Shown: piece by piece, positions 10,780 through 20,935 of the stretch
Layout: each line of letters starts with the position of its first letter
Numbering within the stretch: position 1 is the stretch's first letter
Assembly (NCBI RefSeq): GCF_019047785.1
Contig: NZ_CP077290.1
Location: forward strand, 1,302,001-1,366,000
From: Enterobacter cancerogenus
Lineage (GTDB): Bacteria > Pseudomonadota > Gammaproteobacteria > Enterobacterales > Enterobacteriaceae
Length of the DNA stretch: 64,000 bases
Reading direction: 5' to 3'
Notes under the pieces: model-generated
Databases searched by the model: none
What the model was told of the DNA's origin: nothing
Seen by the model: only the letters and a program-made list of their open reading frames with translations
Translations under genes and position numbers: made by a program

Positions 10780-11892
10780 ATGACGGATAATCCGAACAAA
10801 AAATCGCTGTGGGATAAGATTCACATCGACCCCGCTATGCTGCTGATTCTCCTGGCGCTGCTGGTCTACAGCGCGCTGGTCATCTGGAGCGCCAGCGGCC
10901 AGGACATTGGCATGATGGAGCGTAAAGTCGGCCAGATTGCGATGGGGCTGGTCATTATGGTGGTTATGGCGCAAATCCCGCCGCGTGTTTACGAAGGCTG
11001 GGCGCCCTACCTCTATATCTTCTGTATCGTGCTGTTGGTGGCCGTAGATGCCTTCGGGGCAATCTCCAAAGGGGCGCAGCGCTGGCTGGACCTCGGGATC
11101 GTCCGCTTCCAGCCTTCGGAAATCGCTAAAATCGCCGTTCCGCTGATGGTGGCGCGCTTTATCAACCGCGACGTCTGCCCGCCTTCACTGAAAAATACCG
11201 CGATTGCGCTGGTGTTGATTTTCCTGCCTACGCTGCTGGTGGCGGCGCAGCCGGACCTCGGCACCTCCATCCTTATCGCGCTGTCCGGCCTGTTTGTATT
11301 GTTCTTGTCTGGCCTGAGCTGGCGGTTAATTGGCATTGCCGTGGTGCTGGTGGCGGCCTTTATCCCGATCCTGTGGTTCTTCCTGATGCATGATTATCAA
11401 CGCCAGCGCGTGATGATGCTGCTTGATCCGGAAACCGATCCGCTGGGCGCGGGCTATCATATTATTCAGTCCAAGATCGCCATCGGTTCCGGCGGTCTGC
11501 GCGGTAAAGGCTGGCTTCACGGGACCCAGTCACAGCTGGAGTTCTTGCCGGAGCGCCATACCGACTTTATCTTTGCGGTCCTGGCCGAAGAGCTGGGACT
11601 GGTCGGCATCCTCATCCTGCTGGCGCTCTATGTGCTGCTGATCATGCGCGGGCTGTGGATTGCCGCACGGGCGCAAACCACCTTTGGCCGCGTCATGGCC
11701 GGTGGATTGATGCTGATTTTATTCGTTTATGTCTTCGTAAATATTGGTATGGTGAGTGGTATTCTGCCCGTTGTTGGCGTCCCGCTCCCGCTGGTCAGTT
11801 ACGGGGGCTCGGCACTGATCGTGTTGATGGCCGGGTTTGGTATCGTCATGTCGATCCATACCCACAGAAAAATGTTGTCCAAAAGCGTATAA
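10780..11892 (+). CDS. mrdB: Peptidoglycan glycosyltransferase RodA (MrdB)
   Basis: SEDS-family glycosyltransferase that polymerises lipid II for side-wall growth with PBP2. The 370 residues equal E. coli RodA. About ten hydrophobic segments are visible, and the SEDS region includes [19 protein letters not shown] and [14 protein letters not shown]. It is co-transcribed with mrdA and followed 16 bases later by rlpA. Confidence 0.97.
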   Translation: MTDNPNKKSLWDKIHIDPAMLLILLALLVYSALVIWSASGQDIGMMERKVGQIAMGLVIMVVMAQIPPRVYEGWAPYLYIFCIVLLVAVDAFGAISKGAQRWLDLGIVRFQPSEIAKIAVPLMVARFINRDVCPPSLKNTAIALVLIFLPTLLVAAQPDLGTSILIALSGLFVLFLSGLSWRLIGIAVVLVAAFIPILWFFLMHDYQRQRVMMLLDPETDPLGAGYHIIQSKIAIGSGGLRGKGWLHGTQSQLEFLPERHTDFIFAVLAEELGLVGILILLALYVLLIMRGLWIAARAQTTFGRVMAGGLMLILFVYVFVNIGMVSGILPVVGVPLPLVSYGGSALIVLMAGFGIVMSIHTHRKMLSKSV

Positions 11893-11908
11893 AAATAAGG
11901 GGATCGCA

Positions 11909-13048
11909 ATGCGTAAGCAGTGGCTGGGGATCTGTATCGCCGCAAGTTTACTTGCAGCCTGTACGAGTGATGATGGTCAGCAACAGGCAACTGTCGCGCC
12001 GCCGCAGCCAGCGGTCTGTAATGGCCCGATAGTTGAGATCAGCGGTGCCGATCCTGTTTATGAACCGCTTAACGCCAGCGCGAATCAGGATTACCAGCGC
12101 GACGGTAAAAGCTACAAAATCGTTCAGGACCCGTCCCGCTTCAGCCAGGCAGGCTTAGCGGCCATCTATGACGCTGAACCAGGCAGTAACCTGACGGCGT
12201 CTGGTGAAACGTTCGATCCGATGCAAATTACCGCGGCGCATCCCACGCTGCCTATCCCGAGCTATGCCCGCGTCACCAACCTGGCCAATGGGCGCATGAT
12301 TGTGGTGCGTATTAACGATCGGGGCCCGTACGGTAACGACCGGGTGATCTCCCTGTCGCGCGCGGCAGCTGACCGTCTGAACACCTCGAACAATACCAAA
12401 GTACGCATCGATCCTATCATTGTGGCGCAGGATGGTACGCTCTCCGGCCCGGGTACCGCCTGTACGACGGTCGCCAAACAGACCTACGCCCTTCCCCCGC
12501 GTCCTGACCTGAGCGGCGGTATGGGGGGCGCATCCACGCCAGCTGAACCTGCTCAGCCGCAGGGTGAAGTACGCGCTATCAGCAACGATACCTTACAGAG
12601 TGATGACAGCACGGGCGCCCCGGTTAAAAGCAGCGGTTTCCTTGGCGCACCAACGACCTTAGCGTCGGGCGTGCTGGAAGGCAGCGAGCCAACGCCAGCG
12701 CCTGTTGTCGCTGCGCCTGCGGTGACTGAACCTGTAGTGACTGCACCCGTCACTCAGCCCGCGCCTGTTACCGCACCGGGCACAGCGCAAAGCGCGCCGG
12801 TTGCCGCACCCGCGGCTTCCAGCGGTGGCTTTGTGGTTCAGGTCGGTGCCGTAAGCGATCAGGCTCGCGCGAAGCAGTACCAGCAACGCCTGAGCCAGCA
12901 GTTCAGCGTGCCGGGCCGCGTTGAGCAAAACGGTGCGGTGTGGCGCATTCAGATGGGACCGTTTGCCAGCAAATCGCAGGCAGCGGCCCTGCAACAGCGT
13001 CTGCAAAGCGAAGCGCAGTTGCAGTCGTTCATCGTTGTTGCAAAATAA
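11909..13048 (+). CDS. rlpA: Rare lipoprotein A, septal-ring lytic transglycosylase
   Basis: Outer-membrane lipoprotein that binds denuded glycan at the septum. The lipobox gives Cys18 (LLAAC). A double-psi beta-barrel domain (AGLAAIYDAEPG through INDRGPYGNDRVISLS) is followed by a long low-complexity Pro/Ala/Thr linker and a C-terminal SPOR domain (from about residue 310). The 379 residues exceed E. coli (362), mainly in the linker. The start is ATG 11909 with GGGGATCGCA upstream; the longer open frame overlapping mrdB is rejected. Glycosidase activity is shown for Pseudomonas RlpA but is less clear in E. coli. Confidence 0.95.
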   Translation: MRKQWLGICIAASLLAACTSDDGQQQATVAPPQPAVCNGPIVEISGADPVYEPLNASANQDYQRDGKSYKIVQDPSRFSQAGLAAIYDAEPGSNLTASGETFDPMQITAAHPTLPIPSYARVTNLANGRMIVVRINDRGPYGNDRVISLSRAAADRLNTSNNTKVRIDPIIVAQDGTLSGPGTACTTVAKQTYALPPRPDLSGGMGGASTPAEPAQPQGEVRAISNDTLQSDDSTGAPVKSSGFLGAPTTLASGVLEGSEPTPAPVVAAPAVTEPVVTAPVTQPAPVTAPGTAQSAPVAAPAASSGGFVVQVGAVSDQARAKQYQQRLSQQFSVPGRVEQNGAVWRIQMGPFASKSQAAALQQRLQSEAQLQSFIVVAK

Positions 13049-13187
13049 TGATTCGGCGGTATCCGAAATGTCAATTTGTGTAAAACACATTCACAAACTC
13101 ATGCTTAAAGTCGGATGCCTGCCTGTATAGCTTTTGCTATAGTAAGGCACTTTTTTTAATTCCATCACGGATGTCGTAGTTCTGACC

Positions 13188-14399
13188 ATGAAGACCACTT
13201 TTTCTGCTCGTTTTGTGCAGCGCATGGCGCTGACCACGGCCCTTTGTGCAGCGGCTCTCTCCGCGGCGCATGCCGATGACCTGAACATCAAGACCATGAT
13301 CCCTGGCGTTCCGCAGATCGACGCGGAATCCTACATCCTGATCGACTACAACTCTGGCAAGGTTCTGGCAGAACAGAACGCCGATGCCCGCCGCGATCCG
13401 GCGAGCCTGACCAAAATGATGACCAGCTACGTTATCGGTCAGGCAATGAAGGCAGGCAAGTTCAAAGAAACCGATCTGGTGACCATTGGTAACGATGCCT
13501 GGGCCACCGGTAACCCGGTCTTCAAAGGCTCATCGCTGATGTTCCTGAAACCTGGCATGCAGGTGCCTGTTTCTCAGCTGATCCGTGGTATCAACCTGCA
13601 GTCCGGAAACGACGCCTGCGTCGCCATGGCCGATTTTGCGGCGGGCAGCCAGGACGCTTTCGTGGGCCTGATGAACAGCTACGTTACTGCGCTGGGTCTC
13701 AAAAACAGCCACTTCCAGACCGTTCACGGCCTGGATGCTGAAGGCCAGTACAGCTCCGCGCGCGACATGGCGCTGATCGGCCAGGCGCTGATCCGCGATG
13801 TGCCGAACGAGTACACCATCTATAAAGAGAAAGAGTTCACCTTCAACGGTATTCGCCAGACCAACCGTAACGGCCTGCTGTGGGACAACAGCCTGAACGT
13901 TGACGGCATCAAAACGGGTCATACCGAAAAAGCCGGCTACAACCTGGTCGCTTCGGCTACCGAAGGCCAGATGCGTCTGATCTCAGCCGTGATGGGCGGA
14001 CGAACCTTCAAGGGCCGTGAAACCGAAAGTAAAAAACTGCTGACCTGGGGCTTCCGCTTCTTCGAAACGGTGAACCCGCTTAAAGCAGGCAAAGAGTTTG
14101 CTTCCGAGCCGGTCTGGTTCGGCGACAACGACCGTGCTTCTCTGGGCGTGGACAAAGATCTCTATCTGACCATTCCTCGCGGACGCATGAAAGATCTGAA
14201 AGCCAGCTACGTGCTGAACACCTCCGAACTGCACGCACCGCTGCAGAAAAACCAGGTTGTGGGGACGATCAACTTCCAGCTCGATGGTAAAACCATCGAT
14301 CAGCGTCCGCTTGTGGTTCTGGATGAGATCCCGGAAGGCAACTTCTTCGGCAAAATCATTGATTACATTAAATTGATGTTCCATCACTGGTTCGGCTAA
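13188..14399 (+). CDS. dacA: D-alanyl-D-alanine carboxypeptidase PBP5
   Basis: Periplasmic enzyme that removes the terminal D-Ala from pentapeptides. The signal peptide is cleaved after AAHA, giving a mature N-terminus DDLNIK as in E. coli. The catalytic SLTK is at residues 73-76, followed by SGN (LQSGNDAC) and KTG (GIKTGHTEK). A C-terminal amphipathic helix ([16 protein letters not shown]) anchors it to the inner membrane. The 403 residues equal the E. coli length. It follows rlpA with its own 139-bp upstream region. Confidence 0.97.
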   Translation: MKTTFSARFVQRMALTTALCAAALSAAHADDLNIKTMIPGVPQIDAESYILIDYNSGKVLAEQNADARRDPASLTKMMTSYVIGQAMKAGKFKETDLVTIGNDAWATGNPVFKGSSLMFLKPGMQVPVSQLIRGINLQSGNDACVAMADFAAGSQDAFVGLMNSYVTALGLKNSHFQTVHGLDAEGQYSSARDMALIGQALIRDVPNEYTIYKEKEFTFNGIRQTNRNGLLWDNSLNVDGIKTGHTEKAGYNLVASATEGQMRLISAVMGGRTFKGRETESKKLLTWGFRFFETVNPLKAGKEFASEPVWFGDNDRASLGVDKDLYLTIPRGRMKDLKASYVLNTSELHAPLQKNQVVGTINFQLDGKTIDQRPLVVLDEIPEGNFFGKIIDYIKLMFHHWFG

Positions 14400-14452
14400 A
14401 AATTGAACACTTGAAAGTGTGATTTTGATCCCCATATACTAAGTATCCTGAT

Positions 14453-14486
14453 AACTCCCACCCGATGTGGGAGTTATTCTTTTTTG
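14453..14486 (+). terminator. Intrinsic terminator after dacA
   Basis: Stem AACTCCCAC/GTGGGAGTT (9 bp, 5-base loop) followed by ATTCTTTTTTG. It is a textbook Rho-independent terminator between dacA and ybeD. A second small hairpin (ACACTT-GA-AAGTGT) lies just upstream at 14407-14420. Confidence 0.88.
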
Positions 14487-14505
14487 ACGTTACGCCGGAG
14501 CTGAC

Positions 14506-14769
14506 ATGAAAACCAAACTTAACGAACTGCTTGAATTCCCTACCTCATTTACTTACAAAGTAATGGGTCTGGCGAAACCTGAGCTGGTTGATCAGGTGGT
14601 TGAAGTGGTACAGCGCCATGCGCCGGGCGACTACTCTCCGTCGGTTAAGCCAAGCAGCAAAGGCAACTACCACTCGGTTTCTATCACTATCACTGCGACA
14701 CACATTGAGCAGGTTGAGACGCTGTACGAAGAACTCGGCAATATCGAAATCGTTCGCATGGTGCTGTAG
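14506..14769 (+). CDS. ybeD: YbeD, DUF493 family protein
   Basis: Small cytoplasmic protein of 87 residues with an ACT-like/DUF493 fold, almost identical to E. coli YbeD. No catalytic residues are known. It always precedes lipB in enterobacteria, and a role near lipoate metabolism has been suggested from context only. The start has GGAGCTGAC upstream. Confidence 0.93.
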   Translation: MKTKLNELLEFPTSFTYKVMGLAKPELVDQVVEVVQRHAPGDYSPSVKPSSKGNYHSVSITITATHIEQVETLYEELGNIEIVRMVL

Positions 14770-14863
14770 TCCCCTCGCGGTTACCCGGTTGGCCGGGTAA
14801 CCCACCTCCCCGCTGTGATATACTCCCTGACATCGTTTCTCGTCCCTCTTCGGAGTCGTCGTT

Positions 14864-15505
14864 TTGTACCAGGATAACATTCTTGTCCGCCATCTCGGGC
14901 TACAACCTTACGAACCTGTCTCCCAGGCTATGCATGATTTCACGGATTCACGCGATGAAACTACACCGGATGAAATCTGGCTGGTAGAGCACCTTCCCGT
15001 GTTTACTCAGGGGCAGGCTGGAAAAGCTGAACATCTGCTGATGACCGGTGATATTCCGGTTATTCAAAGCGATCGCGGCGGGCAGGTGACCTACCACGGT
15101 CCGGGACAGCAGGTGATGTACGTTCTGCTGGATTTAAAACGCAGAAAGCTGGGCGTGCGCGAGCTGGTCACGCTGCTTGAACAAACGGTGGTGCGTACCC
15201 TGGCGGAATACAATATCGATGCACATCCCCGCGCTGATGCGCCCGGCGTGTACGTGGGAGAGATGAAAATTTGTTCGCTGGGGCTGCGTATTCGCAAGGG
15301 CTGTTCATTCCACGGGCTGGCGCTGAATATTAATATGGATCTCACCCCATTCCTGCGTATCAACCCGTGCGGCTATGCCGGGATGGAAATGACGCAAATG
15401 CGCCAGTGGGTCGAGAACGCGACGCCTGAAATAATTCGCCCTGTACTTCTAAACAACTTTTTAGCGCTGCTTAACAATCCTCCTCACGAATATATCACTG
15501 CTTAA
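14864..15505 (+). CDS. lipB: Octanoyltransferase LipB
   Basis: Transfers octanoyl from acyl carrier protein to lipoyl domains, the first step of lipoate synthesis. The 213 residues equal E. coli LipB. Conserved motifs are [12 protein letters not shown], the lysine-containing loop SLGLRIRKG, and NPCGYAGM carrying the acyl-thioester cysteine. The start is TTG at 14864, as in E. coli. It works with LipA, two genes downstream. Confidence 0.96.
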   Translation: MYQDNILVRHLGLQPYEPVSQAMHDFTDSRDETTPDEIWLVEHLPVFTQGQAGKAEHLLMTGDIPVIQSDRGGQVTYHGPGQQVMYVLLDLKRRKLGVRELVTLLEQTVVRTLAEYNIDAHPRADAPGVYVGEMKICSLGLRIRKGCSFHGLALNINMDLTPFLRINPCGYAGMEMTQMRQWVENATPEIIRPVLLNNFLALLNNPPHEYITA

Positions 15506-15795
15506 TATATTTCGCCCGGTGGCTCACTATTTGTCGAGCCACTGCTTATTTCCCGCTTTTACGCTTTACAATAATCCCCATATTCTATATTTTCGAAGCG
15601 CCCGCATATTAGCGTTACATATTATTTTGTTCCCTAATAGTCCCTGCTGCAGAGTGCATGTTACCGGCGTGATAATCACCCAACTGTTTGTTTTCGCGAA
15701 ACAAGTGAGGCGCGGGTAACACTTTACGAATCTCTACAGGCATAATAAATAAATTCAACTATCATTCATATTGTGAATGAATACGGAGTGAACGC

Positions 15796-16749
15796 GTGGA
15801 GTCTAATAATTTACCAGCTAAACGCCTGAATGAACCCGGTGGCGAGGATAAGCCGCAAATTTTTCGGACTTTACGTAATATTGATCTCAATTTGCTGACT
15901 ATTTTTGAGGCAGTATATGTCCACAAGGGTATCGTTAATGCTGCGAAAATTCTTAATCTCACGCCCTCCGCAATTAGCCAGTCAATTCAAAAACTGCGCG
16001 CCATATTTCCCGATCCCTTATTTATTCGTAAAGGCCAGGGCGTAACGCCAACCGCTTACGCCACGCACCTGCATGAGTACATCAGCCAGGGGCTGGAATC
16101 GATACTCGGCGCGCTGGACTTAACCGGGAGCTATGACAAGCAGCGAACCATCACCATTGGTGCCTCTGCCTCTCTTGGCGTGCTGGTGATGCCAGCAATT
16201 TATCAGGCCATCAGGCAGCACGCGCCGCAGTTACTCATCCGCAACGTTCCCGTTCACGAACCTGAAGCGCAGCTGGCGCAGTTCCAGACCGATCTGATTA
16301 TCGACATCAATAGTTTCAGTGCCAGAGCCCTGGGGCAAAACGTGCTTTATTCCGATGCGCTGGTACTGGTGTGTCGCCAGCACCACCCGGCACTCAGCCA
16401 GCCCGCCACGCTTGAGAACCTGCGCCTTTACGAACATGCCTCTTTCATGGCCGAGGGACAAGGCTCTGCCCCGCTACGTCAGCGTCTTGATGAGCTCTTC
16501 CCGGACCGCCAGATTAGCTTTAGCAGTTACAATATGTTTACCGTAGCGTCACTGATTGGCGGGAGCGACATGCTGTGCGTCATGCCTTCGCGGCTGTTTA
16601 CCCTGCTGCGCAAATGCTGGCCGCTGGAGCGTCTCGCCCTGAGCGAGTTGAATGGCGAATCCCTCGACATTTCGCTGCATTACAACAAGCTGAGTCTGCG
16701 CGATCCGGTACTGGAAAATGTCATCAATATCATCCGTCAGGCCTTCTGA
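15796..16749 (+). CDS. ybeF: LysR-type regulator YbeF
   Basis: Predicted DNA-binding regulator of 317 residues. The N-terminal helix-turn-helix (IVNAAKILNLTPSAISQSIQKLR) is nearly identical to E. coli YbeF, while the effector-binding half diverges considerably. The start is GTG 15796 with ACGGAGTGAAC upstream. It is closely similar in its DNA-binding domain to YbdO (42.8 kb), so the two may share operator sequences. Regulated genes are not evident; the lipB-ybeF-lipA position is conserved. Confidence 0.92.
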   Translation: MESNNLPAKRLNEPGGEDKPQIFRTLRNIDLNLLTIFEAVYVHKGIVNAAKILNLTPSAISQSIQKLRAIFPDPLFIRKGQGVTPTAYATHLHEYISQGLESILGALDLTGSYDKQRTITIGASASLGVLVMPAIYQAIRQHAPQLLIRNVPVHEPEAQLAQFQTDLIIDINSFSARALGQNVLYSDALVLVCRQHHPALSQPATLENLRLYEHASFMAEGQGSAPLRQRLDELFPDRQISFSSYNMFTVASLIGGSDMLCVMPSRLFTLLRKCWPLERLALSELNGESLDISLHYNKLSLRDPVLENVINIIRQAF

Positions 16750-16944
16750 CAGACGAACCCAGCAGCCTGCAGGCCATAACGCACAAAACAACAACTATTT
16801 TACAATTTGGCGACCTGACAGGCTGCTTTATGGCCCTTATCAATGATATACTGCCTGTCGTTCGTTCAAAAATAGTTGATAAATACAACATTCCCTTGAA
16901 TTGAAACGCTTTCCTTCGTTATTCGCAACTGGAACACGCACGCT

Positions 16945-17910
16945 ATGAGTAAACCCATTGTGATGGAACGCGGTGTTAAATACCGCGATGCCGATAAAAT
17001 GGCCCTTATCCCGGTTAAAAACGTGGCTACAGAGCGCGAAGCGCTGTTAAGAAAACCGGAATGGATGAAAATTAAACTTCCGGCCGACTCTTCACGTATT
17101 CAGGGGATCAAGGCAGCGATGCGCAAAAACGGTCTTCACTCTGTGTGTGAAGAAGCCTCTTGCCCTAACCTTGCTGAATGTTTCAATCACGGTACCGCAA
17201 CCTTTATGATCCTGGGTGCAATCTGTACCCGCCGCTGTCCATTCTGTGACGTTGCCCATGGCCGCCCTGTTGCGCCAGATGCGAACGAACCTCAGAAACT
17301 GGCGCAGACCATTGCTGACATGGCGTTGCGTTACGTTGTTATCACCTCTGTTGACCGTGACGATCTGCGCGATGGCGGTGCTCAGCACTTTGCGGACTGC
17401 ATTACGGCTATCCGCGAGAAAAGCCCAAGCATTAAGATTGAGACGCTGGTCCCTGACTTCCGTGGCCGTATGGACCGCGCGCTGGACATTCTGACGGCGA
17501 CCCCGCCGGACGTCTTCAACCACAACCTGGAAAACGTGCCGCGTATCTATCGCCAGGTGCGCCCAGGTGCCGACTATAACTGGTCCCTGAAGCTGCTGGA
17601 GCGCTTTAAAGAAGCCCATCCGCATATCCCGACCAAGTCTGGTCTGATGGTGGGTCTCGGCGAAACCAACGCTGAAATCATTGAAGTGATGCGCGATCTG
17701 CGTCGCCACGGCGTGACTATGCTGACGCTGGGCCAGTACCTGCAGCCAAGCCGTCACCATTTGCCGGTACAGCGCTATGTCAGCCCGGATGAGTTCGATG
17801 AAATGAAAGCCGAAGCGATGGCGATGGGCTTTACCCACGCAGCGTGCGGGCCATTTGTTCGCTCTTCCTACCACGCCGACATGCAGGCGAAAGGCGAAGA
17901 AGTTAAATAA
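16945..17910 (+). CDS. lipA: Lipoyl synthase LipA
   Basis: Radical-SAM enzyme that inserts two sulfurs into octanoyl-lipoyl domains. The auxiliary [4Fe-4S] cluster motif is [12 protein letters not shown] and the radical-SAM motif is CTRRCPFC. The 321 residues are nearly identical to E. coli. A strong bidirectional terminator follows. Confidence 0.98.
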   Translation: MSKPIVMERGVKYRDADKMALIPVKNVATEREALLRKPEWMKIKLPADSSRIQGIKAAMRKNGLHSVCEEASCPNLAECFNHGTATFMILGAICTRRCPFCDVAHGRPVAPDANEPQKLAQTIADMALRYVVITSVDRDDLRDGGAQHFADCITAIREKSPSIKIETLVPDFRGRMDRALDILTATPPDVFNHNLENVPRIYRQVRPGADYNWSLKLLERFKEAHPHIPTKSGLMVGLGETNAEIIEVMRDLRRHGVTMLTLGQYLQPSRHHLPVQRYVSPDEFDEMKAEAMAMGFTHAACGPFVRSSYHADMQAKGEEVK

Positions 17911-17940
17911 TGCTGTAATAAACCGTTACAGTAATACAAA

Positions 17941-17970
17941 AAAACCGGCCTCATGAGCCGGTTTTTTTTC
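17941..17970. terminator. Bidirectional terminator between lipA and tatE
   Basis: Hairpin AAAACCGGC/GCCGGTTTT with a 7-base loop, flanked by an A-run and eight T residues, between the convergent lipA (+) and tatE (-) genes. Confidence 0.9.
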
Positions 17971-17991
17971 GCAAGCCAACAGGCATTGCCG

Positions 17992-18195
17992 TTACTCTTT
18001 GTGAGAAAGCTTCTCTGCAGGAACGCCATCTTCGGCGCTTTTCTTCGCCGCCGCGTCATCATCGTTCATCGCTTTCTTAAAGCCTTTGATGGCTGCACCC
18101 AGATCGCCACCCAGTGTGCGTAACTTCTTGGTACCAAACAGCAGGACGACCAGTGCGGCAACCACCAGCAGTTTGGTAATACTAATCTCACCCAT
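17992..18195 (-). CDS. tatE: Sec-independent translocase protein TatE
   Basis: Small TatA paralogue that supports export of folded proteins by the Tat pathway. It has 67 residues, an N-terminal transmembrane helix ([16 protein letters not shown]), the FGTKKLR hinge and an amphipathic helix. It would serve Tat substrates such as the molybdenum enzyme at 36.7-39.0 kb, although the main TatABC genes lie outside the window. Confidence 0.96.
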   Translation of the reverse strand: MGEISITKLLVVAALVVLLFGTKKLRTLGGDLGAAIKGFKKAMNDDDAAAKKSAEDGVPAEKLSHKE

Positions 18196-18323
18196 AGATA
18201 CCTTCTTTACATAAAACAGGCTGTATTCAGCACCGAAAAAACCTGATGGTATTAACGGTCATTTGGCGCGCGCACACAATAGCAATCTGTAACAAGGTGA
18301 ATCAAGCACTGATGAAAAAAACA

Positions 18324-19112
18324 TCATAATAATTGCGGTGGCGCAAAACGTCGGTTGCGTAGAACAGGTAATTGCTGCCGCGCAAGCGCTATTCGCTCTG
18401 AATTTACTTCCGTCAACAGCAAAGCGGGTGCCTCTGCCGCTGCGGCGATGGTCACCCCCAACGGATCGATAACCCGGCTCTGCCCGATATTTTTATTCCC
18501 ACACTCCCCTGCTGCCACAACATAGCAGGTGGTATCGAGCGCGCGGGCGGCCAGCAGCGTGGCCCAGTGGTGCTCTTTAAGCGGTCCTTTAACCCATGCG
18601 GCGGGGAGCACCAGCACATCAGCCCCCTGCAGCGCCAGGTTTAACGCCAGCTCCGGGAAGCGGATATCGTAGCAGGTCATCAACCCGACCTTAACACCCT
18701 GAATATCAATCATTGGCGGGACGCGATCCCCCGGATCAACCAGCCGTGACTCCTGGATACTAAAGGCGTCGTAGAGATGGAGCTTGGCGTAGCTGGCAAT
18801 CACCTCTCCAGCGCGTATAGCCACCAGGGTATTCACCGCCCTGCCCGACGTGGACGGGACGTGGATCGTCAGGATGGTGGTGAGCGCATTGCCCTCGCTT
18901 TCGGCCAGCAGACGTTTCAGGAACGGCCCCTCAAGCGACTGCGCGGACTTTACCGACAGGTCCGGGTCATTATCATCACGCGCCAGCAACGCCTCTGGCA
19001 GCACCAGCATCGCTGCGCCCTTCTGCTGCGCCTGTGCCATCAGAGACACGCATTTTTGCGCATTCACCTGCCAGTCTGGCGTGACGGCAAACTGTCCTAC
19101 GGCCACATACAT
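18324..19112 (-). CDS. ybeM: YbeM, nitrilase-family (deaminated glutathione amidase-like)
   Basis: Carbon-nitrogen hydrolase of 262 residues. The nitrilase triad is complete: Glu40 in LVLPEALLA, Lys110 in [10 protein letters not shown] and Cys147 in [11 protein letters not shown]. Members of this branch hydrolyse deaminated glutathione to alpha-ketoglutarate and cysteinylglycine as metabolite repair; that substrate is inferred. ATG 19112 was chosen because it gives the family N-terminus ([10 protein letters not shown]); the upstream extension is low-complexity and would run into the crcB promoter. It is divergent from crcB. Confidence 0.9.
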   Translation of the reverse strand: MYVAVGQFAVTPDWQVNAQKCVSLMAQAQQKGAAMLVLPEALLARDDNDPDLSVKSAQSLEGPFLKRLLAESEGNALTTILTIHVPSTSGRAVNTLVAIRAGEVIASYAKLHLYDAFSIQESRLVDPGDRVPPMIDIQGVKVGLMTCYDIRFPELALNLALQGADVLVLPAAWVKGPLKEHHWATLLAARALDTTCYVVAAGECGNKNIGQSRVIDPLGVTIAAAAEAPALLLTEVNSERIALARQQLPVLRNRRFAPPQLL

Positions 19113-19179
19113 AATTGTCCCCTGCTCATAAACAGCGTTACACTCGATGTTCTTAACTATCAAATAGCAGGAATCTACA

Positions 19180-19566
19180 GTGTTACAACTACTTTTAGCC
19201 GTTTTTATTGGTGGAGGAACAGGTAGCGTTGCACGGTGGCTGTTAAGCATGCGGTTTAACCCGGTGCATCAGGCTATCCCCCTGGGAACACTGGCTGCAA
19301 ACCTGATTGGGGCGTTTATCATCGGAATGGGGTTAGCCTGGTTTAATCGCATGACCGATATCGACCCGATGTGGAAAGTCTTAATCACCACCGGCTTCTG
19401 CGGCGGATTAACGACCTTTTCCACCTTCTCGGCCGAAACGGTCTTCCTGTTTCAGGAAGGGCGCATCGTCTGGGCGCTGGGCAACATAGCGGTTAACATG
19501 CTCGGCTCATTTGCGATGACCGGGTTCGCATTTTGGCTCGTTTCTTCCGCCAGCGCGCATTCCTGA
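19180..19566 (+). CDS. crcB: Fluoride ion channel CrcB/FluC
   Basis: Small dimeric inner-membrane channel that exports fluoride. It has 128 residues with four hydrophobic helices and the conserved regions GGxxGSVARW and [14 protein letters not shown]. The start is GTG 19180 with GCAGGAATCTAC upstream. I found no fluoride-riboswitch core in the 67-bp gap to ybeM. Confidence 0.95.
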   Translation: MLQLLLAVFIGGGTGSVARWLLSMRFNPVHQAIPLGTLAANLIGAFIIGMGLAWFNRMTDIDPMWKVLITTGFCGGLTTFSTFSAETVFLFQEGRIVWALGNIAVNMLGSFAMTGFAFWLVSSASAHS

Positions 19567-19634
19567 TCGCAGCGTTAATGTTAGCTTAATTTTTATCTGT
19601 CACTCTGAGCGCAATACTGAACGAGGGTGACAGC

Positions 19635-19721
19635 ATGAAAGAGAGTTTGATGAGCGCAGGTATGGTTTTGCTGAGCGTCGCGATCGTTGCCAGCTTCCTG
19701 AAAATCTATCTGATGGGCTGA
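19635..19721 (+). CDS. Predicted 28-residue single-pass membrane peptide
   Basis: ATG 19635 opens a 28-codon frame (MKESLMSAG, then a hydrophobic stretch about VLLSVAIVASFLKIYL, ending MG). GAGGG lies at a normal spacing upstream, and an intrinsic terminator begins about 13 bases after the stop. A good ribosome site, one transmembrane helix and a private terminator make it a believable small gene. I do not recognise a named family and infer only membrane location. It could be co-transcribed with crcB. Confidence 0.6.
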   Translation: MKESLMSAGMVLLSVAIVASFLKIYLMG

Positions 19722-19733
19722 TTGCAGACGAAA

Positions 19734-19758
19734 AAAACCCGCTCGATGAGCGGGTTTT
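19734..19758. terminator. Intrinsic terminator between the small ORF and cspE
   Basis: Stem AAAACCCGCTC/GAGCGGGTTTT (11 bp, 3-base loop) with A-run and T-run on the two sides. It is placed to end both the rightward small gene and the leftward cspE transcript. Confidence 0.88.
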
Positions 19759-19782
19759 GAAATTCTTGCTGACGAGTCTGTA

Positions 19783-19992
19783 TTACAGAGCCATTACGTT
19801 AGCAGCAGATGGACCTTTGGCACCGTTAGTGATTTCGAACTCTACGCGCTGACCTTCAGCCAGAGTTTTGAAACCATTAGACTGGATTGCAGAGAAGTGT
19901 ACGAACACATCTTTGCTGCCATCTTCAGGAGTAATGAAACCGAATCCTTTGGACTCATTAAACCACTTAACGTTACCTTTAATCTTAGACAT
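19783..19992 (-). CDS. cspE: Cold-shock-like protein CspE
   Basis: RNA/single-stranded DNA-binding protein that melts RNA structure and can act as a transcription antiterminator. The 69 residues are nearly identical to E. coli CspE, with RNP1 KGFGFITP and RNP2 [12 protein letters not shown] 19992 gives the exact family start; the 10-codon upstream extension is rejected. The leader contains a terminator-like hairpin described separately. Confidence 0.97.
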   Translation of the reverse strand: MSKIKGNVKWFNESKGFGFITPEDGSKDVFVHFSAIQSNGFKTLAEGQRVEFEITNGAKGPSAANVMAL

Positions 19993-20010
19993 CAAAATTA
20001 CCTTTACATT

Positions 20011-20035
20011 AAAAAACGACACAAATGCTGTGTCG
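20011..20035 (-). terminator. Terminator-like hairpin in the cspE upstream region
   Basis: On the minus strand, CGACACA-GCATT-TGTGTCG is followed directly by TTTTTT, 19 bases before the cspE start. It could end the pagP transcript, or, if the cspE promoter lies upstream of it, act as an attenuator in the cspE leader. Confidence 0.65.
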
Positions 20036-20182
20036 GGTATCAGTACATCAATTGTGGAACGTTTTGTCCAGCGGATCTTTGATAAAAAGTGACAAAAGTC
20101 GCGTTAATTTTAACTGCCGGATTTTTATCCTTTACGATTCAAGGCCTGCCCATTTTTTCGCCAGAAGGGAGCGCATTTTTAG

Positions 20183-20800
20183 TTAAAACTGAAAACGCAT
20201 CCAGGCGAAGTAAACGTTACCGTTGTTATAGGTCCCTGGGATATAGGTCATCTGGAACGTCGCAGGACCATAGCCGATGGAGGCCAGCGGCAGCAGAACC
20301 GGCACCGGGATGTACTTCCAGTTATCACGCGCGGTAAAACCTGCCGTATACCCCAGCCCCAGGCGGAAATTATCATCCGATAACGGACGCCAGGTTTTCT
20401 CCCACCCGTAGCCGCCAATCGGTTCCCACTTGTTGTAGGAATCTTTAAACGCCATCAGATAGAGGCCGTGCCAGTTCCCTTTCTCATCCCAGCGGGACTG
20501 ACCAAAGCCGGCACCCCATGGGCGCTCGTTGTAGCGATCCGTTTTCTCTTTGTCATACGCAAAGCGGGCATGCCACGTGATGGCCGGAATATACAGATCG
20601 TAATGCTCCGGCTCGTTCCACGTCTGCGCCACATTATCTTTAAAGGTGGAGAACCACCCTTTCTCGCTTACATTGTCGTTCGCACCTGCAACGCAGGCGA
20701 AACTTAACTGGCCGAAAATAAAGGCTAATATGATAAAAATCTTATTACGTAAAGTCACAATACCATTACCATTCTTAGTATACGAGGCGAAGCTTACCAT
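20183..20800 (-). CDS. pagP: Lipid A palmitoyltransferase PagP
   Basis: Eight-stranded outer-membrane beta-barrel that moves palmitate from phospholipid to lipid A, increasing resistance to cationic peptides. The mature part ([20 protein letters not shown] to AWMRFQF) matches E. coli and Salmonella PagP. The start is uncertain. ATG 20800 gives 205 residues with an unusually long N-region before the hydrophobic signal core; GTG 20758 would give 191, closer to E. coli (186). Neither has a strong ribosome site. The upstream region holds a possible PhoP box. Confidence 0.92.
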   Translation of the reverse strand: MVSFASYTKNGNGIVTLRNKIFIILAFIFGQLSFACVAGANDNVSEKGWFSTFKDNVAQTWNEPEHYDLYIPAITWHARFAYDKEKTDRYNERPWGAGFGQSRWDEKGNWHGLYLMAFKDSYNKWEPIGGYGWEKTWRPLSDDNFRLGLGYTAGFTARDNWKYIPVPVLLPLASIGYGPATFQMTYIPGTYNNGNVYFAWMRFQF

Positions 20801-20918
20801 AGAATAGTTGAACGAAGTCTTAACAAAATCGTCTCTGTTCCTAATTATTCTTTTCTGTGCTGAGAATATTCTGAGAAAACATCTGAGCTTTTATGAATAA
20901 CCTCATAATATTAGTTTT

Positions 20919-20935
20919 TTAACGTTAATTTAACA
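20919..20935 (-). promoter_or_regulatory. Possible PhoP box upstream of pagP
   Basis: On the minus strand, TGTTAA-N5-CGTTAA forms two hexamers with an 11-bp period, resembling the PhoP direct repeat (T/G)GTTTA-N5-(T/G)GTTTA with one to two mismatches per half. A TATTAT lies a few bases downstream. pagP is PhoP-activated in E. coli and Salmonella, which supports the placement, but the match is imperfect. Confidence 0.35.

Noticed and set aside
9034..10974. 646-codon open frame antisense to mrdA/mrdB
   Set aside because: It mirrors conserved coding sequence of mrdA, is His/Arg-rich and resembles no family; a by-product of GC-rich codon use.
19113..19179. Fluoride riboswitch before crcB
   Set aside because: The 67-bp gap lacks the conserved riboswitch core and is too short for it plus a promoter.
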